Assembly: GCA_036365515.1 (NCBI GenBank)
Contig: CM070877.1
Coordinates: 1-64,000 of the forward strand
From: Torymus aiolomorphi
Taxonomy: Eukaryota; Arthropoda; Insecta; Hymenoptera; Torymidae
Direction: 5' to 3'
DNA: 64,000 nt
Below the pieces are notes generated by a model that did not search any database, was not told where the DNA came from, and was given only the letters and a program-made list of their open reading frames with translations. A program made the translations under genes and the position numbers. Positions 28,401-43,156 of this stretch are shown in pieces (within the stretch, counting starts at the first letter, position 1; each line of letters opens with the position of its first letter).

Positions 28401-31400
28401 GGCCCAAATAAACGATGAAATGTAGAACATTTTTCAAAATTGCTCATCTCCGCTAGGTCCTTCGACCCCAAAGGATATTCCATCCACTAGAACAGGATGA
28501 TATAGTCGGGTATTGTGACTAGTAGGCTGAGAAAATTGAAATTTGGTATTTTTGAGCGATTTTCAACGCATTATATCCCAATAAACGAAGAAAAATTTTT
28601 TCTCCAAATTTAGCCAAAATTCATATATAGGGGTATTTTGCGCTGCTCTTTCGATTGGCGCTATGATTTTTGCAATATCTGAAAATTTTTGAAAATTATT
28701 TTTTCCTATTGGCTCTACGGCCTAAAACCTTTTCCATTCGATAGAGCGGAAAAAAATAGTCGCGTATAGTGATTGGTGGGATTAAAAAATGGATATTTTG
28801 GGGGTTTCAAGCGATTTGAAGTCGATTTGGCCCAAATAAACGATGAAATGTAGAACATTTTTCAAAATTGCTCATCTCCGCTAGGTCCTTCGACCCCAAA
28901 GGATATTCCATCCACTAGAACAGGATGATATAGTCGGGTATTGTGACTAGTAGGCTGAGAAAATTGAAATTTGGTATTTTTGAGCGATTTTCAACGCATT
29001 ATATCCCAATAAACGAAGAAAAATTTTTACTCCAAATTTAGCCAAAATTCATATATAGGGGTATTTTGCGCTGCTCTTTCGATTGGCGCTATGATTTTTG
29101 CAATATCTGAAAATTTTTGAAAATTATTTTTTCCTATTGGCTCTACGGCCTAAAACCTTTTCCATTCGATAGAGCGGAAAAAAATAGTCGCGTATAGTGA
29201 TTGGTGGGATTAAAAAATGGATATTTTGGGGGTTTCAATCGATTTGAAGTCGATTTGGCCCAAATAAACGATGAAATGTAGAACATTTTTCAAAATTGCT
29301 CATCTCCGCTAGGTCCTTCGACCCCAAAGGATATTCCATCCACTAGAGCAGGATGATATAGTCGGGTATTGTGACTAGTAGGCTGAGAAAATTGAAATTT
29401 GGTATTTTTGAGCGATTTTCAACGCATTATATCCCAATAAACGAAGAAAAATTTTTTCTCCAAATTTAGCCAAAATTCATATATAGGGGTATTTTGCGCT
29501 GCTCTTTCGATTGGCGCTATGATTTTTGCAATATCTGAAAATTTTTGAAAATTATTTTTTTCCTATTGGCTCTACGGCCCTAAAACCTTTTCCACGATAG
29601 AGCGGAAAAAAATAGTCGCGTATAGTGATTGGTGGGATTAAAAAATGGATATTTTGGGGGTTTCAAGCGATTTGAAGTCGATTTGGCCCAAATAAACGAT
29701 GAAATGTAGAACATTTTTCAAAATTGCTCATCTCCGCTAGGTCCTTCGACCCCAAAGGATATTCCATCCACTAGAACAGGATGATATAGTCGGGTATTGT
29801 GACTAGTAGGCTGAGAAAATTGAAATTTGGTATTTTTGAGCGATTTTCAACGCATTATATCCCAATAAACGAAGAAAAATTTTTTCTCCAAATTTAGCCA
29901 AAATTCATATATAGGGGTATTTTGCGCTGCTCTTTCGATTGGCGCTATGATTTTTGCAATATCTGAAAATTTTTGAAAATTATTTTTTCCTATTGGCTCT
30001 ACGGCCTAAAACCTTTTCCATTCGATAGAGCGGAAAAAAATAGTCGCGTATAGTGATTGGTGGGATTAAAAAATGGATATTTTGGGGGTTTCAAGCGATT
30101 TGAAGTCGATTTGGCCCAAATAAACGATGAAATGTAGAACATTTTTCAAAATTGCTCATCTCCGCTAGGTCCTTCGACCCCAAAGGATATTCCATCCACT
30201 AGAACAGGATGATATAGTCGGGTATTGTGACTAGTAGGCTGAGAAAATTGAAATTTGGTATTTTTGAGCGATTTTCAACGCATTATATCCCAATAAACGA
30301 AGAAAAATTTTTTCTCCAAATTTAGCCAAAATTCATATATAGGGGTATTTTGCGGTGCTCTTTCGATTGTGGCTATGATTTTTGCAATATCTGAAAATTT
30401 TTGAAAATTATTTTTTCCTATTGGCTCTACGGCCTAAAACCTTTTCCATTCGATAGAGCGGAAAAAAATAGTCGCGTATAGTGATTGGTGGGATTAAAAA
30501 ATGGATATTTTGGGGTTTCAATCGATTTGAAGTCGATTTGGCCCAAATAAACGATGAAATGTAGAACATTTTTCAAAATTGCTCATCTCCGCTAGGTCCT
30601 TCGACCCCAAAGGATATTCCATCCACTAGAGCAGGATGATATAGTCGGGTATTGTGACTAGTAGGCTGAGAAAATTGAAATTTGGTATTTTTGAGCGATT
30701 TTCAACGCATTATATCCCAATAAACGAAGAAAAATTTTTTCTCCAAATTTAGCCAAAATTCATATATAGGGGTATTTTGCGCTGCTCTTTCGATTGGCGC
30801 TATGATTTTTGCAATATCTGAAAATTTTTGAAAATTATTTTTTCCTATTGGCTCTACGGCCTAAAACCTTTTCCATTCGATAGAGCGGAAAAAAATAGTC
30901 GCGTATAGTGATTGGTGGGATTAAAAAATGGATATTTTGGGGGTTTCAATCGATTTGAAGTCGATTTGGCCCAAATAAACGATGAAATGTAGAACATTTT
31001 TCAAAATTGCTCATCTCCGCTAGGTCCTTCGACCCCAAAGGATATTCCATCCACTAGAACAGGATGATATAGTCGGGTATTGTGACTAGTAGGCTGAGAA
31101 AATTGAAATTTGGTATTTTTGAGCGATTTTCAACGCATTATATCCCAATAAACGAAGAAAAATTTTTTCTCCAAATTTAGCCAAAATTCATATATAGGGG
31201 TATTTTGCGCTGCTCTTTCGATTGGCGCTATGATTTTTGCAATATCTGAAAATTTTTGAAAATTATTTTTTCCTATTGGCTCTACGGCCTAAAACCTTTT
31301 CCATTCGATAGAGCGGAAAAAAATAGTCGCGTATAGTGATTGGTGGGATTAAAAAATGGATATTTTGGGGGTTTCAATCGATTTGAAGTCGATTTGGCCC

Positions 31401-34400
31401 AAATAAACGATGAAATGTAGAACATTTTTCAAAATTGCTCATCTCCGCTAGGTCCTTCGACCCCAAAGGATATTCCATCCACTAGAGCAGGATGATATAG
31501 TCGGGTATTGTGACTAGTAGGCTGAGAAAATTGAAATTTGGTATTTTTGAGCGATTTTCAACGCATTATATCCCAATAAACGAAGAAAAATTTTTCTCCA
31601 AATTTAGCCAAAATTCATATATAGGGGTATTTTGCGCTGCTATTTCGATTGGCGCTATGATTTTTGCAATATCTGAAAATTTTTGAAAATTATTTTTTTC
31701 CTATTGGCTCTACGGCCCTAAAACCTTTTCCATTCGATAGAGCGGAAAAAAATAGTCGCGTATAGTGATTGGTGGGATTAAAAAATGGATATTTTGGGGG
31801 TTTCAAGCGATTTGAAGTCGATTTGGCCCAAATAAACGATGAAATGTAGAACATTTTCAAAATTGCTCATCTCCGCTAGGTCCTTCGACCCCAAAGGATA
31901 TTCCATCCACTAGAACAGGATGATATAGTCGGGTATTGTGACTAGTAGGCTGAGAAAATTGAAATTTGGTATTTTTGAGCGATTTTCAACGCATTATATC
32001 CCAATAAACGAAGAAAAATTTTTTCTCCAAATTTAGCCAAAATTCATATATAGGGGTATTTTGCGCTGCTCTTCCGATTGGCGCTATGATTTTTGCAATA
32101 TCTGAAAATTTTTGAAAATTATTTTTTCCTATTGGCTCTACGGCCTAAAACCTTTTCCATTCGATAGAGCGGAAAAAAATAGTCGCGTATAGTGATTGGT
32201 GGGATTAAAAAATGGATATTTTGGGGGTTTCAATCGATTTGAAGTCGATTTGGCCCAAATAAACGATGAAATGTAGAACATTTTTCAAAATTGCTCATCT
32301 CCGCTAGGTCCTTCGACCCCAAAGGATATTCCATCCACTAGAGCAGGATGATATAGTCGGGTATTGTGACTAGTAGGCTGAGAAAATTGAAATTTGGTAT
32401 TTTTGAGCGATTTTCAACGCATTATATCCCAATAAACGAAGAAAAAATTTTTTCTCCAAATTTAGCCAAAATTCATATATAGGGGTATTTTGCGCTGCTC
32501 TTTCGATTGGCGCTATGATTTTTGCAATATCTGAAAATTTTTGAAAATTATTTTTTCCTATTGGCTCTACGGCCTAAAACCTTTTCCTTTCATTAGAGCG
32601 GAAAAAAATAGTCGCGTATAGTGATTGGTGGGATTAAAAAATGGATATTTTGGGGGTTTCAATCGATTTGAAGTCGATTTGGCCCAAATAAACGATGAAA
32701 TGTAGAACATTTTTCAAAATTGCTCATCTCCGCTAGGTCCTTCGACCCCAAAGGATATTCCATCCACTAGAACAGGATGATATAGTCGGGTATTGTGACT
32801 AGTAGGCTGAGAAAATTGAAATTTGGTATTTTTGAGCGATTTTCAACGCATTATATCCCAATAAACGAAGAAAAATTTTTTCTCCAAATTTAGCCAAAAT
32901 TCATATATAGGGGTATTTTGCGCTGCTCTTTCGATTGGCGCTATGATTTTTGCAATATCTGAAAAGTTTTGAAAATTATTTTTTCCTATTGGCTCTACGG
33001 CCTAAAACCTTTTCCATTCGATAGAGCGGAAAAAAATAGTCGCGTATAGTGATTGGTGGGATTAAAAAATGGATATTTTGGGGGTTTCAATCGATTTGAA
33101 GTCGATTTGGCCCAAATAAACGATGAAATGTAGAACATTTTTCAAAATTGCTCATCTCCGCTAGGTCCTTCGACCCCAAAGGATATTCCATCCACTAGAA
33201 CAGGATGATATAGTCGGGTATTGTGACTAGTAGGCTGAGAAAATTGAAATTTGGTATTTTTGAGCGATTTTCAACGCATTATATCCCAATAAACGAAGAA
33301 AAATTTTTTCTCCAAATTTAGCCAAAATTCATATATAGGGGTATTTTGCGCTGCTCTTTCGATTGGCGCTATGATTTTTGCAATATCTGAAAATTTTTGA
33401 AAATTATTTTTTCCTATTGGCTCTACGGCCTAAAACCTTTTCCATTCGATAGAGCGGAAAAAAATAGTCGCGTATAGTGATTGGTGGGATTAAAAAATGG
33501 ATATTTTGGGGGTTTCAAGCGATTTGAAGTCGATTTGGCCCAAATAAACGATGAAATGTAGAACATTTTTCAAAATTGCTCATCTCCGCTAGGTCCTTCG
33601 ACCCCAAAGGATATTCCATCCACTAGAACAGGATGATATAGTCGGGTATTGTGACTAGTAGGCTGAGAAAATTGAAATTTGGTATTTTTGAGCGATTTTC
33701 AACGCATTATATCCCAATAAACGAAGAAAAATTTTTTTCTCCAAATTTAGCCAAAATTCATATATAGGGGTATTTTGCACTGCTCTTTCGATTGGCGCTA
33801 TGATTTTTGCAATATCTGAAAATTTTTGAAAATTATTATATTCCTATTGGCTCTACGGTCCTAAAACCTTTTCCATTCGATAGAGCGGAAAAAAATAGTC
33901 GCGTATAGTGATTGGTGGGATTAAAAAATGGATATTTTGGGGGTTTCAATCGATTTGAAGTCGATTTGGCCCAAATAAACGATGAAATGTAGAACATTTT
34001 TCAAAATTGCTCATCTCCGCTAGGTCCTTCGACCCCAAAGGATATTCCATCCACTAGAACAGGATGATATAGTCGGGTATTGTGACTAGTAGGCTGAGAA
34101 AAAATTGAAATTTGGTATTTTTGAGCGATTTTCAACGCATTATATCCCAATAAACGAAGAAAAATTTTTTCTCCAAATTTAGCCAAAATTCATATATAGG
34201 TCTATTTTGCGCTGCTCTTTCGATTGAGGCTATGATTTTTGGTATATCTGAAAATTTTTGAAAATTATTTTTTCCTATTGGCTCTACGGCCTAAAACCTT
34301 TTCCATTCGATAGAGCGGAAAAAAATAGTCGCGTATAGTGATTGGTGGGATTAAAAAATGGATATTTTGGGGGTTTCAATCGATTTGAAGTCGATTTGGC

Positions 34401-36997
34401 CCAAATAAACGATGAAATGTAGAACATTTTTCAAAATTGCTCATCTCCGCTAGGTCCTTCGACCCCAAAGGATATTCCATCCACTAGAGCAGGATGATAT
34501 AGTCGGGTATTGTGACTAGTAGGCTGAGAAAATTGAAATTTGGTATTTTTGAGCGATTTTCAACGCATTATATCCCAATAAACGAAGAAAAATTTTTTCT
34601 CCAAATTTAGCCAAAATTCATATATAGGGGTATTTTGCGCTGCTCTTTCGATTGGCGCTATGATTTTTGCAATATCTGAAAATTTTTGAAAATTATTTTT
34701 TTCCTATTGGCTCTACGGGCCTAAAACCTTTTCCATTCGATAGAGCGGAAAAAAATAGTCGCGTATAGTGATTGGTGGGATTAAAAAATGGATATTTTGG
34801 GGGTTTCAAGCGATTTGAAGTCGATTTGGCCCAAATAAACGATGAAATGTAGAACATTTTTCAAAATTGCTCATCTCCGCTAGGTCCTTCGACCCCAAAG
34901 GATATTCCATCCACTAGAACAGGATGATATAGTCGGGTATTGTGACTAGTAGGCTGAGAAAATTGAAATTTGGTATTTTTGAGCGATTTTCAACGCATTA
35001 TATCCCAATAAACGAAGAAAAATTTTTTCTCCAAATTTAGCCAAAATTCATATATAGGGGTATTTTGCGCTGCTCTTTCGATTGGCGCTATGATTTTTGC
35101 AATATCTGAAAATTTTTGAAAATTATTTTTTTCCTATTGGCTCTATAGGCCTAAAACCTTTTCCATTCGATAGAGCGGAAAAAAATAGTCGCGTATAGTG
35201 ATTGGTGGGATTAAAAAATGGATATTTTGGGGGTTTCAATCGATTTGAAGTCGATTTGGCCCAAATAAACGATGAAATGTAGAACATTTTTCAAAATTGC
35301 TCATCTCCGCTAGGTCCTTCGACCCCAAAGGATATTCCATCCACTAGAACAGGATGATATAGTCGGGTATTGTGACTAGTAGGCTGAGAAAATTGAAATT
35401 TGGTATTTTTGAGCGATTTTCAACGCATTATATCCCAATAAACGAAGAAAAATTTTTTCTCCAAATTTAGCCAAAATTCATATATAGGGGTATTTTGCGC
35501 TGCTCTTTCGATTGGCGCTATGATTTTTGCAATATCTGAAAATTTTTGAAAATTATTTTTTCCTATTGGCTCTACGGCCTAAAACCTTTTCCATTCGATA
35601 GAGCGGAAAAAAATAGTCGCGTATAGTGATTGGTGGGATTAAAAAATGGATATTTTGGGGGTTTCAATCGATTTGAAGTCGATTTGGCCCAAATAAACGA
35701 TGAAATGTAGAACATTTTTCAAAATTGCTCATCTCCGCTAGGTCCTTCGACCCCAAAGGATATTCCATCCACTAGAACAGGATGATATAGTCGGGTATTG
35801 TGACTAGTAGGCTGAGAAAATTGAAATTTGGTATTTTTGAGCGATTTTCAACGCATTATATCCCAATAAACGAAGAAAAATTTTTTCTCCAAATTTAGCC
35901 AAAATTCATATATAGGGGTATTTTGCGCTGCTCTTTCGATTGGCGCTATGATTTTTGCAATATCTGAAAATTTTTGAAAATTATTTTTTCCTATTGGCTC
36001 TACGGCCCTAAAACCTTTTCCATTCGATAGAGCGGAAAAAAATAGTCGCGTATAGTGATTGGTGGGATTAAAAAATGGATATTTTGGGGGTTTCAATCGA
36101 TTTGAAGTCGATTTGGCCCAAATAAACGATGAAATGTAGAACATTTTTCAAAATTGCTCATCTCCGCTAGGTCCTTCGACCCCAAAGGATATTCCATCCA
36201 CTAGAACAGGATGATATAGTCGGGTATTGTGACTAGTAGGCTGAGAAAATTGAAATTTGGTATTTTTGAGCGATTTTCAACGCATTATATCCCAATAAAC
36301 GAAGAAAAATTTTTTCTCCAAATTTAGCCAAAATTCATATATAGGGGTATTTTGCGCTGCTCTTTCGATTGGCGCTATGATTTTTGCAATATCTGAAAAT
36401 TTTTGAAAATTATTTTTTCCTATTGGCTCTACGGCCTAAAACCTTTTCCATTCGATAGAGCGGAAAAAAATAGTCGCGTATAGTGATTGGTGGGATTAAA
36501 AAATGGATATTTTGGGGGTTTCAATCGATTTGAAGTCGATTTGGCCCAAATAAACGATGAAATGTAGAACATTTTTCAAAATTGCTCATCTCCGCTAGGT
36601 CCTTCGACCCCAAAGGATATTCCATCCACTAGAACAGGATGATATAGTCGGGTATTGTGACTAGTAGGCTGAGAAAATTGAAATTTGGTATTTTTGAGCG
36701 ATTTTCAACGCATTATATCCCAATAAACGAAGAAAAATTTTTTCTCCAAATTTAGCCAAAATTCATATATAGGGGTATTTTGCGCTGCTCTTTCGATTGG
36801 CGCTATGATTTTTGCAATATCTGAAAATTTTTGAAAATTATTTTTTCCTATTGGCTCTACGGTCCTAAAACCTTTTCCATTCGATAGAGCGGAAAAAAAT
36901 AGTCGCGTATAGTGATTGGTGCGATTTAAAAATGGATATTTTGGGGTTTCAATCGATTTGAAGTCGATTTGGCCCAAATAAACGATGAAATGTAGAA

Positions 36998-37533
36998 CAT
37001 TTTTCAAAATTGCTCATCTCCGCTAGGTCCTTCGACCCCAAAGGATATTCCATCCACTAGAACAGGATGATATAGTCGGGTATTGTGACTAGTAGGCTGA
37101 GAAAATAAATTTGGTATTTTTGAGCGATTTTCAACGCATTATATCCCAATAAACGAAGAAAAATTTTTTCTCCAAATTTAGCCAAAATTCATATATAGGG
37201 GTATTTTGCGCTGCTCTTTCGATTGGCGCTATGATTTTTTCCTTTTTGCAATATCTGAAAAAAAAATTTTTGAAAATTATTTTTTTTCCTATTGGCTCTA
37301 CGGCATTATATCCCAATAAACGAAGAAAAATTTTTTCTCCCATATATAGGGGTATTTTGCGCTGCTCTTTCGATTGGCGCTATGATTTTTGCAATATCTG
37401 AAAAACCTTTTCCATTCGATAGAGCGGAAAAAAATAGTCGCGTATAGTGATTGGTGGGATTAAAAAATGGATATTTTGGGGGTTTCAAGCGATTTGAAGT
37501 CGATTTGGCCCAAATAAACGATGAAATGTAGAA
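36998..37533 (+). repeat. Rearranged 536-bp monomer with internal duplication
   Basis: This copy is about 107 bp too long. After GGCTCTACGG the sequence jumps back to CATTATATCCCAATAAACG, so part of half A is repeated; the join lies at a short match (CGGCATTATAT against CGCATTATAT). The second pass is shortened at TTTTTTCTCC/CATATATAGG, losing about 16 bp, and at ATCTGAAAA/ACCTTTTCC, losing about 50 bp. Just upstream TGATTTTTTCCTTTTTGC and a run of nine A after ATCTG are also abnormal. It is the only strongly rearranged copy in the core. Confidence 0.85.
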
Positions 37534-40500
37534 CATTTTTCAAAATTGCTCATCTCCGCTAGGTCCTTCGACCCCAAAGGATATTCCATCCACTAGAACA
37601 GGATGATATAGTCGGGTATTGTGACTAGTAGGCTGAGAAAATTGAAATTGAACTTTGGTATTTTTGAGCGATTTTCAACGCATTATATCCCAATAAACGA
37701 AGAAAAATTTTTTCTCCAAATTTAGCCAAAATTCATATATAGGGGTATTTTGCGCTGCTCTTTCGATTGGCGCTATGATTTTTGCAATATCTGAAAATTT
37801 TTGAAAATTATTTTTTCCTATTGGCTCTACGGCCTAAAACCTTTTCCATTCGATAGAGCGGAAAAAAATAGTCGCGTATAGTGATTGGTGGGATTAAAAA
37901 ATGGATATTTTGGGGGTTTCAATCGATTTGAAGTCGATTTGGCCCAAATAAACGATGAAATGTAGAACATTTTTCAAAATTGCTCATCTCCGCTAGGTCC
38001 TTCGACCCCAAAGGATATTCCATCCACTAGAACAGGATGATATAGTCGGGTATTGTGACTAGTAGGCTGAGAAAATTGAAATTTGGTATTTTTGAGCGAT
38101 TTTCAACGCATTATATCCCAATAAACGAAGAAAAATTTTTTCTCCAAATTTAGCCAAAATTCATATATAGGGGTATTTTGCGCTGCTCTTTCGATTGGCG
38201 CTATGATTTTTGCAATATCTGAAAATTTTTGAAAATTATTTTTTCCTATTGGCTCTACGGCCTAAAACCTTTTCCATTCGATAGAGCGGAAAAAAATAGT
38301 CGCGTATAGTGATTGGTGGGATTAAAAAATGGATATTTTGGGGGTTTCAATCGATTTGAAGTCGATTTGGCCCAAATAAACGATGAAATGTAGAACATTT
38401 TTCAAAATTGCTCATCTCCGCTAGGTCCTTCGACCCCAAAGGATATTCCATCCACTAGAACAGGATGATATAGTCGGGTATTGTGACTAGTAGGCTGAGA
38501 AAATTGAAATTTGGTATTTTTGAGCGATTTTCAACGCATTATATCCCAATAAACGAAGAAAAATTTTTTCTCCAAATTTAGCCAAAATTCATATATAGGG
38601 GTATTTTGCGCTGCTCTTTCGATTGGCGCTATGATTTTTGCAATATCTGAAAATTTTTGAAAATTATTTTTTCCTATTGGCTCTACGGCCCTAAAACCTT
38701 TTCCATTCGATAGAGCGGAAAAAAATAGTCGCGTATAGTGATTGGTGGGATTAAAAAATGGATATTTTGGGGGTTTCAAGCGATTTGAAGTCGATTTGGC
38801 CCAAATAAACGATGAAATGTAGAACATTTTTCAAAATTGCTCATCTCCGCTAGGTCCTTCGACCCCAAAGGATATTCCATCCACTAGAACAGGATGATAT
38901 AGTCGGGTATTGTGACTAGTAGGCTGAGAAAATTGAAATTTGGTATTTTTGAGCGATTTTCAACGCATTATATCCCAATAAACGAAGAAAAATTTTTTCT
39001 CCAAATTTAGCCAAAATTCATATATAGGGGTATTTTGCGCTGCTCTTTCGATTGGCGCTATGATTTTTGCAATATCTGAAAATTTTTGAAAATTATTTTT
39101 TCCTATTGGCTCTACGGCCTAAAACCTTTTCCATTCGATAGAGCGGAAAAAAATAGTCGCGTATAGTGATTGGTGGGATTAAAAAATGGATATTTTGGGG
39201 GTTTCAATCGATTTGAAGTCGATTTGGCCCAAATAAACGATGAAATGTAGAACATTTTTCAAAATTGCTCATCTCCGCTAGGTCCTTCGACCCCAAAGGA
39301 TATTCCATCCACTAGAGCAGGATGATATAGTCGGGTATTGTGACTAGTAGGCTGAGAAAATTGAAATTTGGTATTTTTGAGCGATTTTCAACGCATTATA
39401 TCCCAATAAACGAAGAAAAATTTTTTCTCCAAATTTAGCCAAAATTCATATATAGGGGTATTTTGCGCTGCTCTTTCGATTGGCGCTATGATTTTTGCAA
39501 TATCTGAAAATTTTTGAAAATTATTTTTTCCTATTGGCTCTACGGCCTAAAACCTTTTCCATTCGATAGAGCGGAAAAAAATAGTCGCGTATAGTGATTG
39601 GTGGGATTAAAAAATGGATATTTTGGGGGTTTCATGCGATTTGAAGTCGATTGGCCCAAATAAACGATGAAATGTAGAACATTTTTCAAAATTGCTCATC
39701 TCCGCTAGGTCCTTCGACCCCAAAGGATATTCCATCCACTAGAACAGGATGATATAGTCGGGTATTGTGACTAGTAGGCTGAGAAAATTGAAATTTGGTA
39801 TTTTTGAGCGATTTTCAACGCATTATATCCCAATAAACGAAGAAAAATTTTTTCTCCAAATTTAGCCAAAATTCATATATAGGGGTATTTTGCGCTGCTC
39901 TTTCGATTGGCGCTATGATTTTTGCAATATCTGAAAATTTTTGAAAATTATTTTTTCCTATTGGCTCTACGGCCTAAAACCTTTTCCATTCGATAGAGCG
40001 GAAAAAAATAGTCGCGTATAGTGATTGGTGGGATTAAAAAATGGATATTTTGGGGGTTTCAATCGATTTGAAGTCGATTTGGCCCAAATAAACGATGAAA
40101 TGTAGAACATTTTTAAAATTGCTCATCTCCGCTAGGTCCTTCGACCCCAAAGGATATTCCATCCACTAGAACAGGATGATATAGTCGGGTATTGTGACTA
40201 GTAGGCTGAGAAAATTGAAATTTGGTATTTTTGAGCGATTTTCAACGCATTATATCCCAATAAACGAAGAAAAATTTTTTCTCCAAATTTAGCCAAAATT
40301 CATATATAGGGGTATTTTGCGCTGCTCTTTCGATTGGCGGTATGATTTTTGCAATATCTGAAAATTTTTGAAAATTATTTTTTCCTATTGGCTCTACGGC
40401 CTAAAACCTTTTCCATTCGATAGAGCGGAAAAAAATAGTCGCGTATAGTGATTGGTGGGATTAAAAAATGGATATTTTGGGGTTTCAAGCGATTTGAAGT

Positions 40501-43156
40501 CGATTTGGCCCAAATAAACGATGAAATGTAGAACATTTTTCAAAATTGCTCATCTCCGCTAGGTCCTTCGACCCCAAAGGATATTCCATCCACTAGAACA
40601 GGATGATATAGTCGGGTATTGTGACTAGTAGGCTGAGAAAATTGAAATTTGGTATTTTTGAGCGATTTTCAACGCATTATATCCCAATAAACGAAGAAAA
40701 ATTTTTTCTCCAAATTTAGCCAAAATTCATATATAGGGGTATTTTGCGCTGCTCTTTCGATTGGCGCTATGATTTTTGCAATATCTGAAAATTTTTGAAA
40801 ATTATTTTTTCCTATTGGCTCTACGGCCCTAAAACCTTTTCCATTCGATAGAGCGGAAAAAAATAGTCGCGTATAGTGATTGGTGGGATTAAAAAATGGA
40901 TATTTTGGGGGTTTCAATCGATTTGAAGTCGATTTGGCCCAAATAAACGATGAAATGTAGAACATTTTTCAAAATTGCTCATCTCCGCTAGGTCCTTCGA
41001 CCCCAAAGGATATTCCATCCACTAGAGCAGGATGATATAGTCGGGTATTGTGACTAGTAGGCTGAGAAAATTGAAATTTGGTATTTTTGAGCGATTTTCA
41101 ACGCATTATATCCCAATAAACGAAGAAAAATTTTTTCTCCAAATTTAGCCAAAATTCATATATAGGGGTATTTTGCGCTGCTCTTTCGATTGGCGCTATG
41201 ATTTTTGCAATATCTGAAAATTTTTGAAAATTATTTTTTCCTATTGGCTCTACGGCCTAAAACCTTTTCCATTCGATAGAGCGGAAAAAAATAGTCGCGT
41301 ATAGTGATTGGTGGGATTAAAAAATGGATATTTTGGGGGTTTCAATCGATTTGAAGTCGATTTGGCCCAAATAAACGATGAAATGTAGAACATTTTTCAA
41401 AATTGCTCATCTCCGCTAGGTCCTTCGACCCCAAAGGATATTCCATCCACTAGAACAGGATGATATAGTCGGGTATTGTGACTAGTAGGCTGAGAAAATT
41501 GAAATTTGGTATTTTTGAGCGATTTTCAACGCATTATATCCCAATAAACGAAGAAAAATTTTTTCTCCAAATTTAGCCAAAATTCATATATAGGGGTATT
41601 TTGCGCTGCTCTTTCGATTGGCGCTATGATTTTTGCAATATCTGAAAATTTTTGAAAATTATTTTTTCCTATTGGCTCTACGGCCTAAAAAGCTTTTCCA
41701 TTCGATAGAGCGGAAAAAAATAGTCGCGTATAGTGATTGGTGGGATTAAAAAATGGATATTTTGGGGGTTTCAAGCGATTTGAAGTCGATTTGGCCCAAA
41801 TAAACGATGAAATGTAGAACATTTTTCAAAATTGCTCATCTCCGCTAGGTCCTTCGACCCCAAAGGATATTCCATCCACTAGAACAGGATGATATAGTCG
41901 GGTATTGTGACTAGTAGGCTGAGAAAATTGAAATTTGGTATTTTTGAGCGATTTTCAACGCATTATATCCCAATAAACGAAGAAAAATTTTTTCTCCAAA
42001 TTTAGCCAAAATTCATATATAGGGGTATTTTGCGCTGCTCTTTCGATTGGCGCTATGATTTTTGCAATATCTGAAAATTTTTGAAAATTATTTTTTCCTA
42101 TTGGCTCTACGGCCTAAAACCTTTTCCATTCGATAGAGCGGAAAAAAATAGTCGCGTATAGTGATTGGTGGGATTAAAAAATGGATATTTTGGGGGTTTC
42201 AATCGATTTGAAGTCGATTTGGCCCAAATAAACGATGAAATGTAGAACATTTTTCAAAATTGCTCATCTCCGCTAGGTCCTTCGACCCCAAAGGATATTC
42301 CATCCACTAGAACAGGATGATATAGTCGGGTATTGTGACTAGTAGGCTGAGAAAATTGAAATTTGGTATTTTTGAGCGATTTTCAACGCATTATATCCCA
42401 ATAAACGAAGAAAAATTTTTTCTCCAAATTTAGCCAAAATTCATATATAGGGGTATTTTGCGCTGCTCTTTCGATTGGCGCTATGATTTTTGCAATATCT
42501 GAAAATTTTTGAAAATTATTTTTTCCTATTGGCTCTACGGCCTAAAACCTTTTCCATTCGATAGAGCGGAAAAAAATAGTCGCGTATAGTGATTGGTGGG
42601 ATTAAAAAATGGATATTTTGGGGGTTTCAATCGATTTGAAGTCGATTTGGCCCAAATAAACGATGAAATGTAGAACATTTTTCAAAATTGCTCATCTCCG
42701 CTAGGTCCTTCGACCCCAAAGGATATTCCATCCACTAGAGCAGGATGATATAGTCGGGTATTGTGACTAGTAGGCTGAGAAAATTGAAATTTGGTATTTT
42801 TGAGCGATTTTCAACGCATTATATCCCAATAAACGAAGAAAAATTTTTTCTCCAAATTTAGCCAAAATTCATATATAGGGGTATTTTGCGCTGCTCTTTC
42901 GATTGGCGCTATGATTTTTGCAATATCTGAAAATTTTTGAAAATTATTTTTTCCTATTGGCTCTACGGCCCTAAAACCTTTTCCATTCGATAGAGCGGAA
43001 AAAAATAGTCGCGTATAGTGATTGGTGGGATTAAAAAATGGATATTTTGGGGGTTTCAATCGATTTGAAGTCGATTTGGCCCAAATAAACGATGAAATGT
43101 AGAACATTTTTCAAAATTGCTCATCTCCGCTAGGTCCTTCGACCCCAAAGGATATT

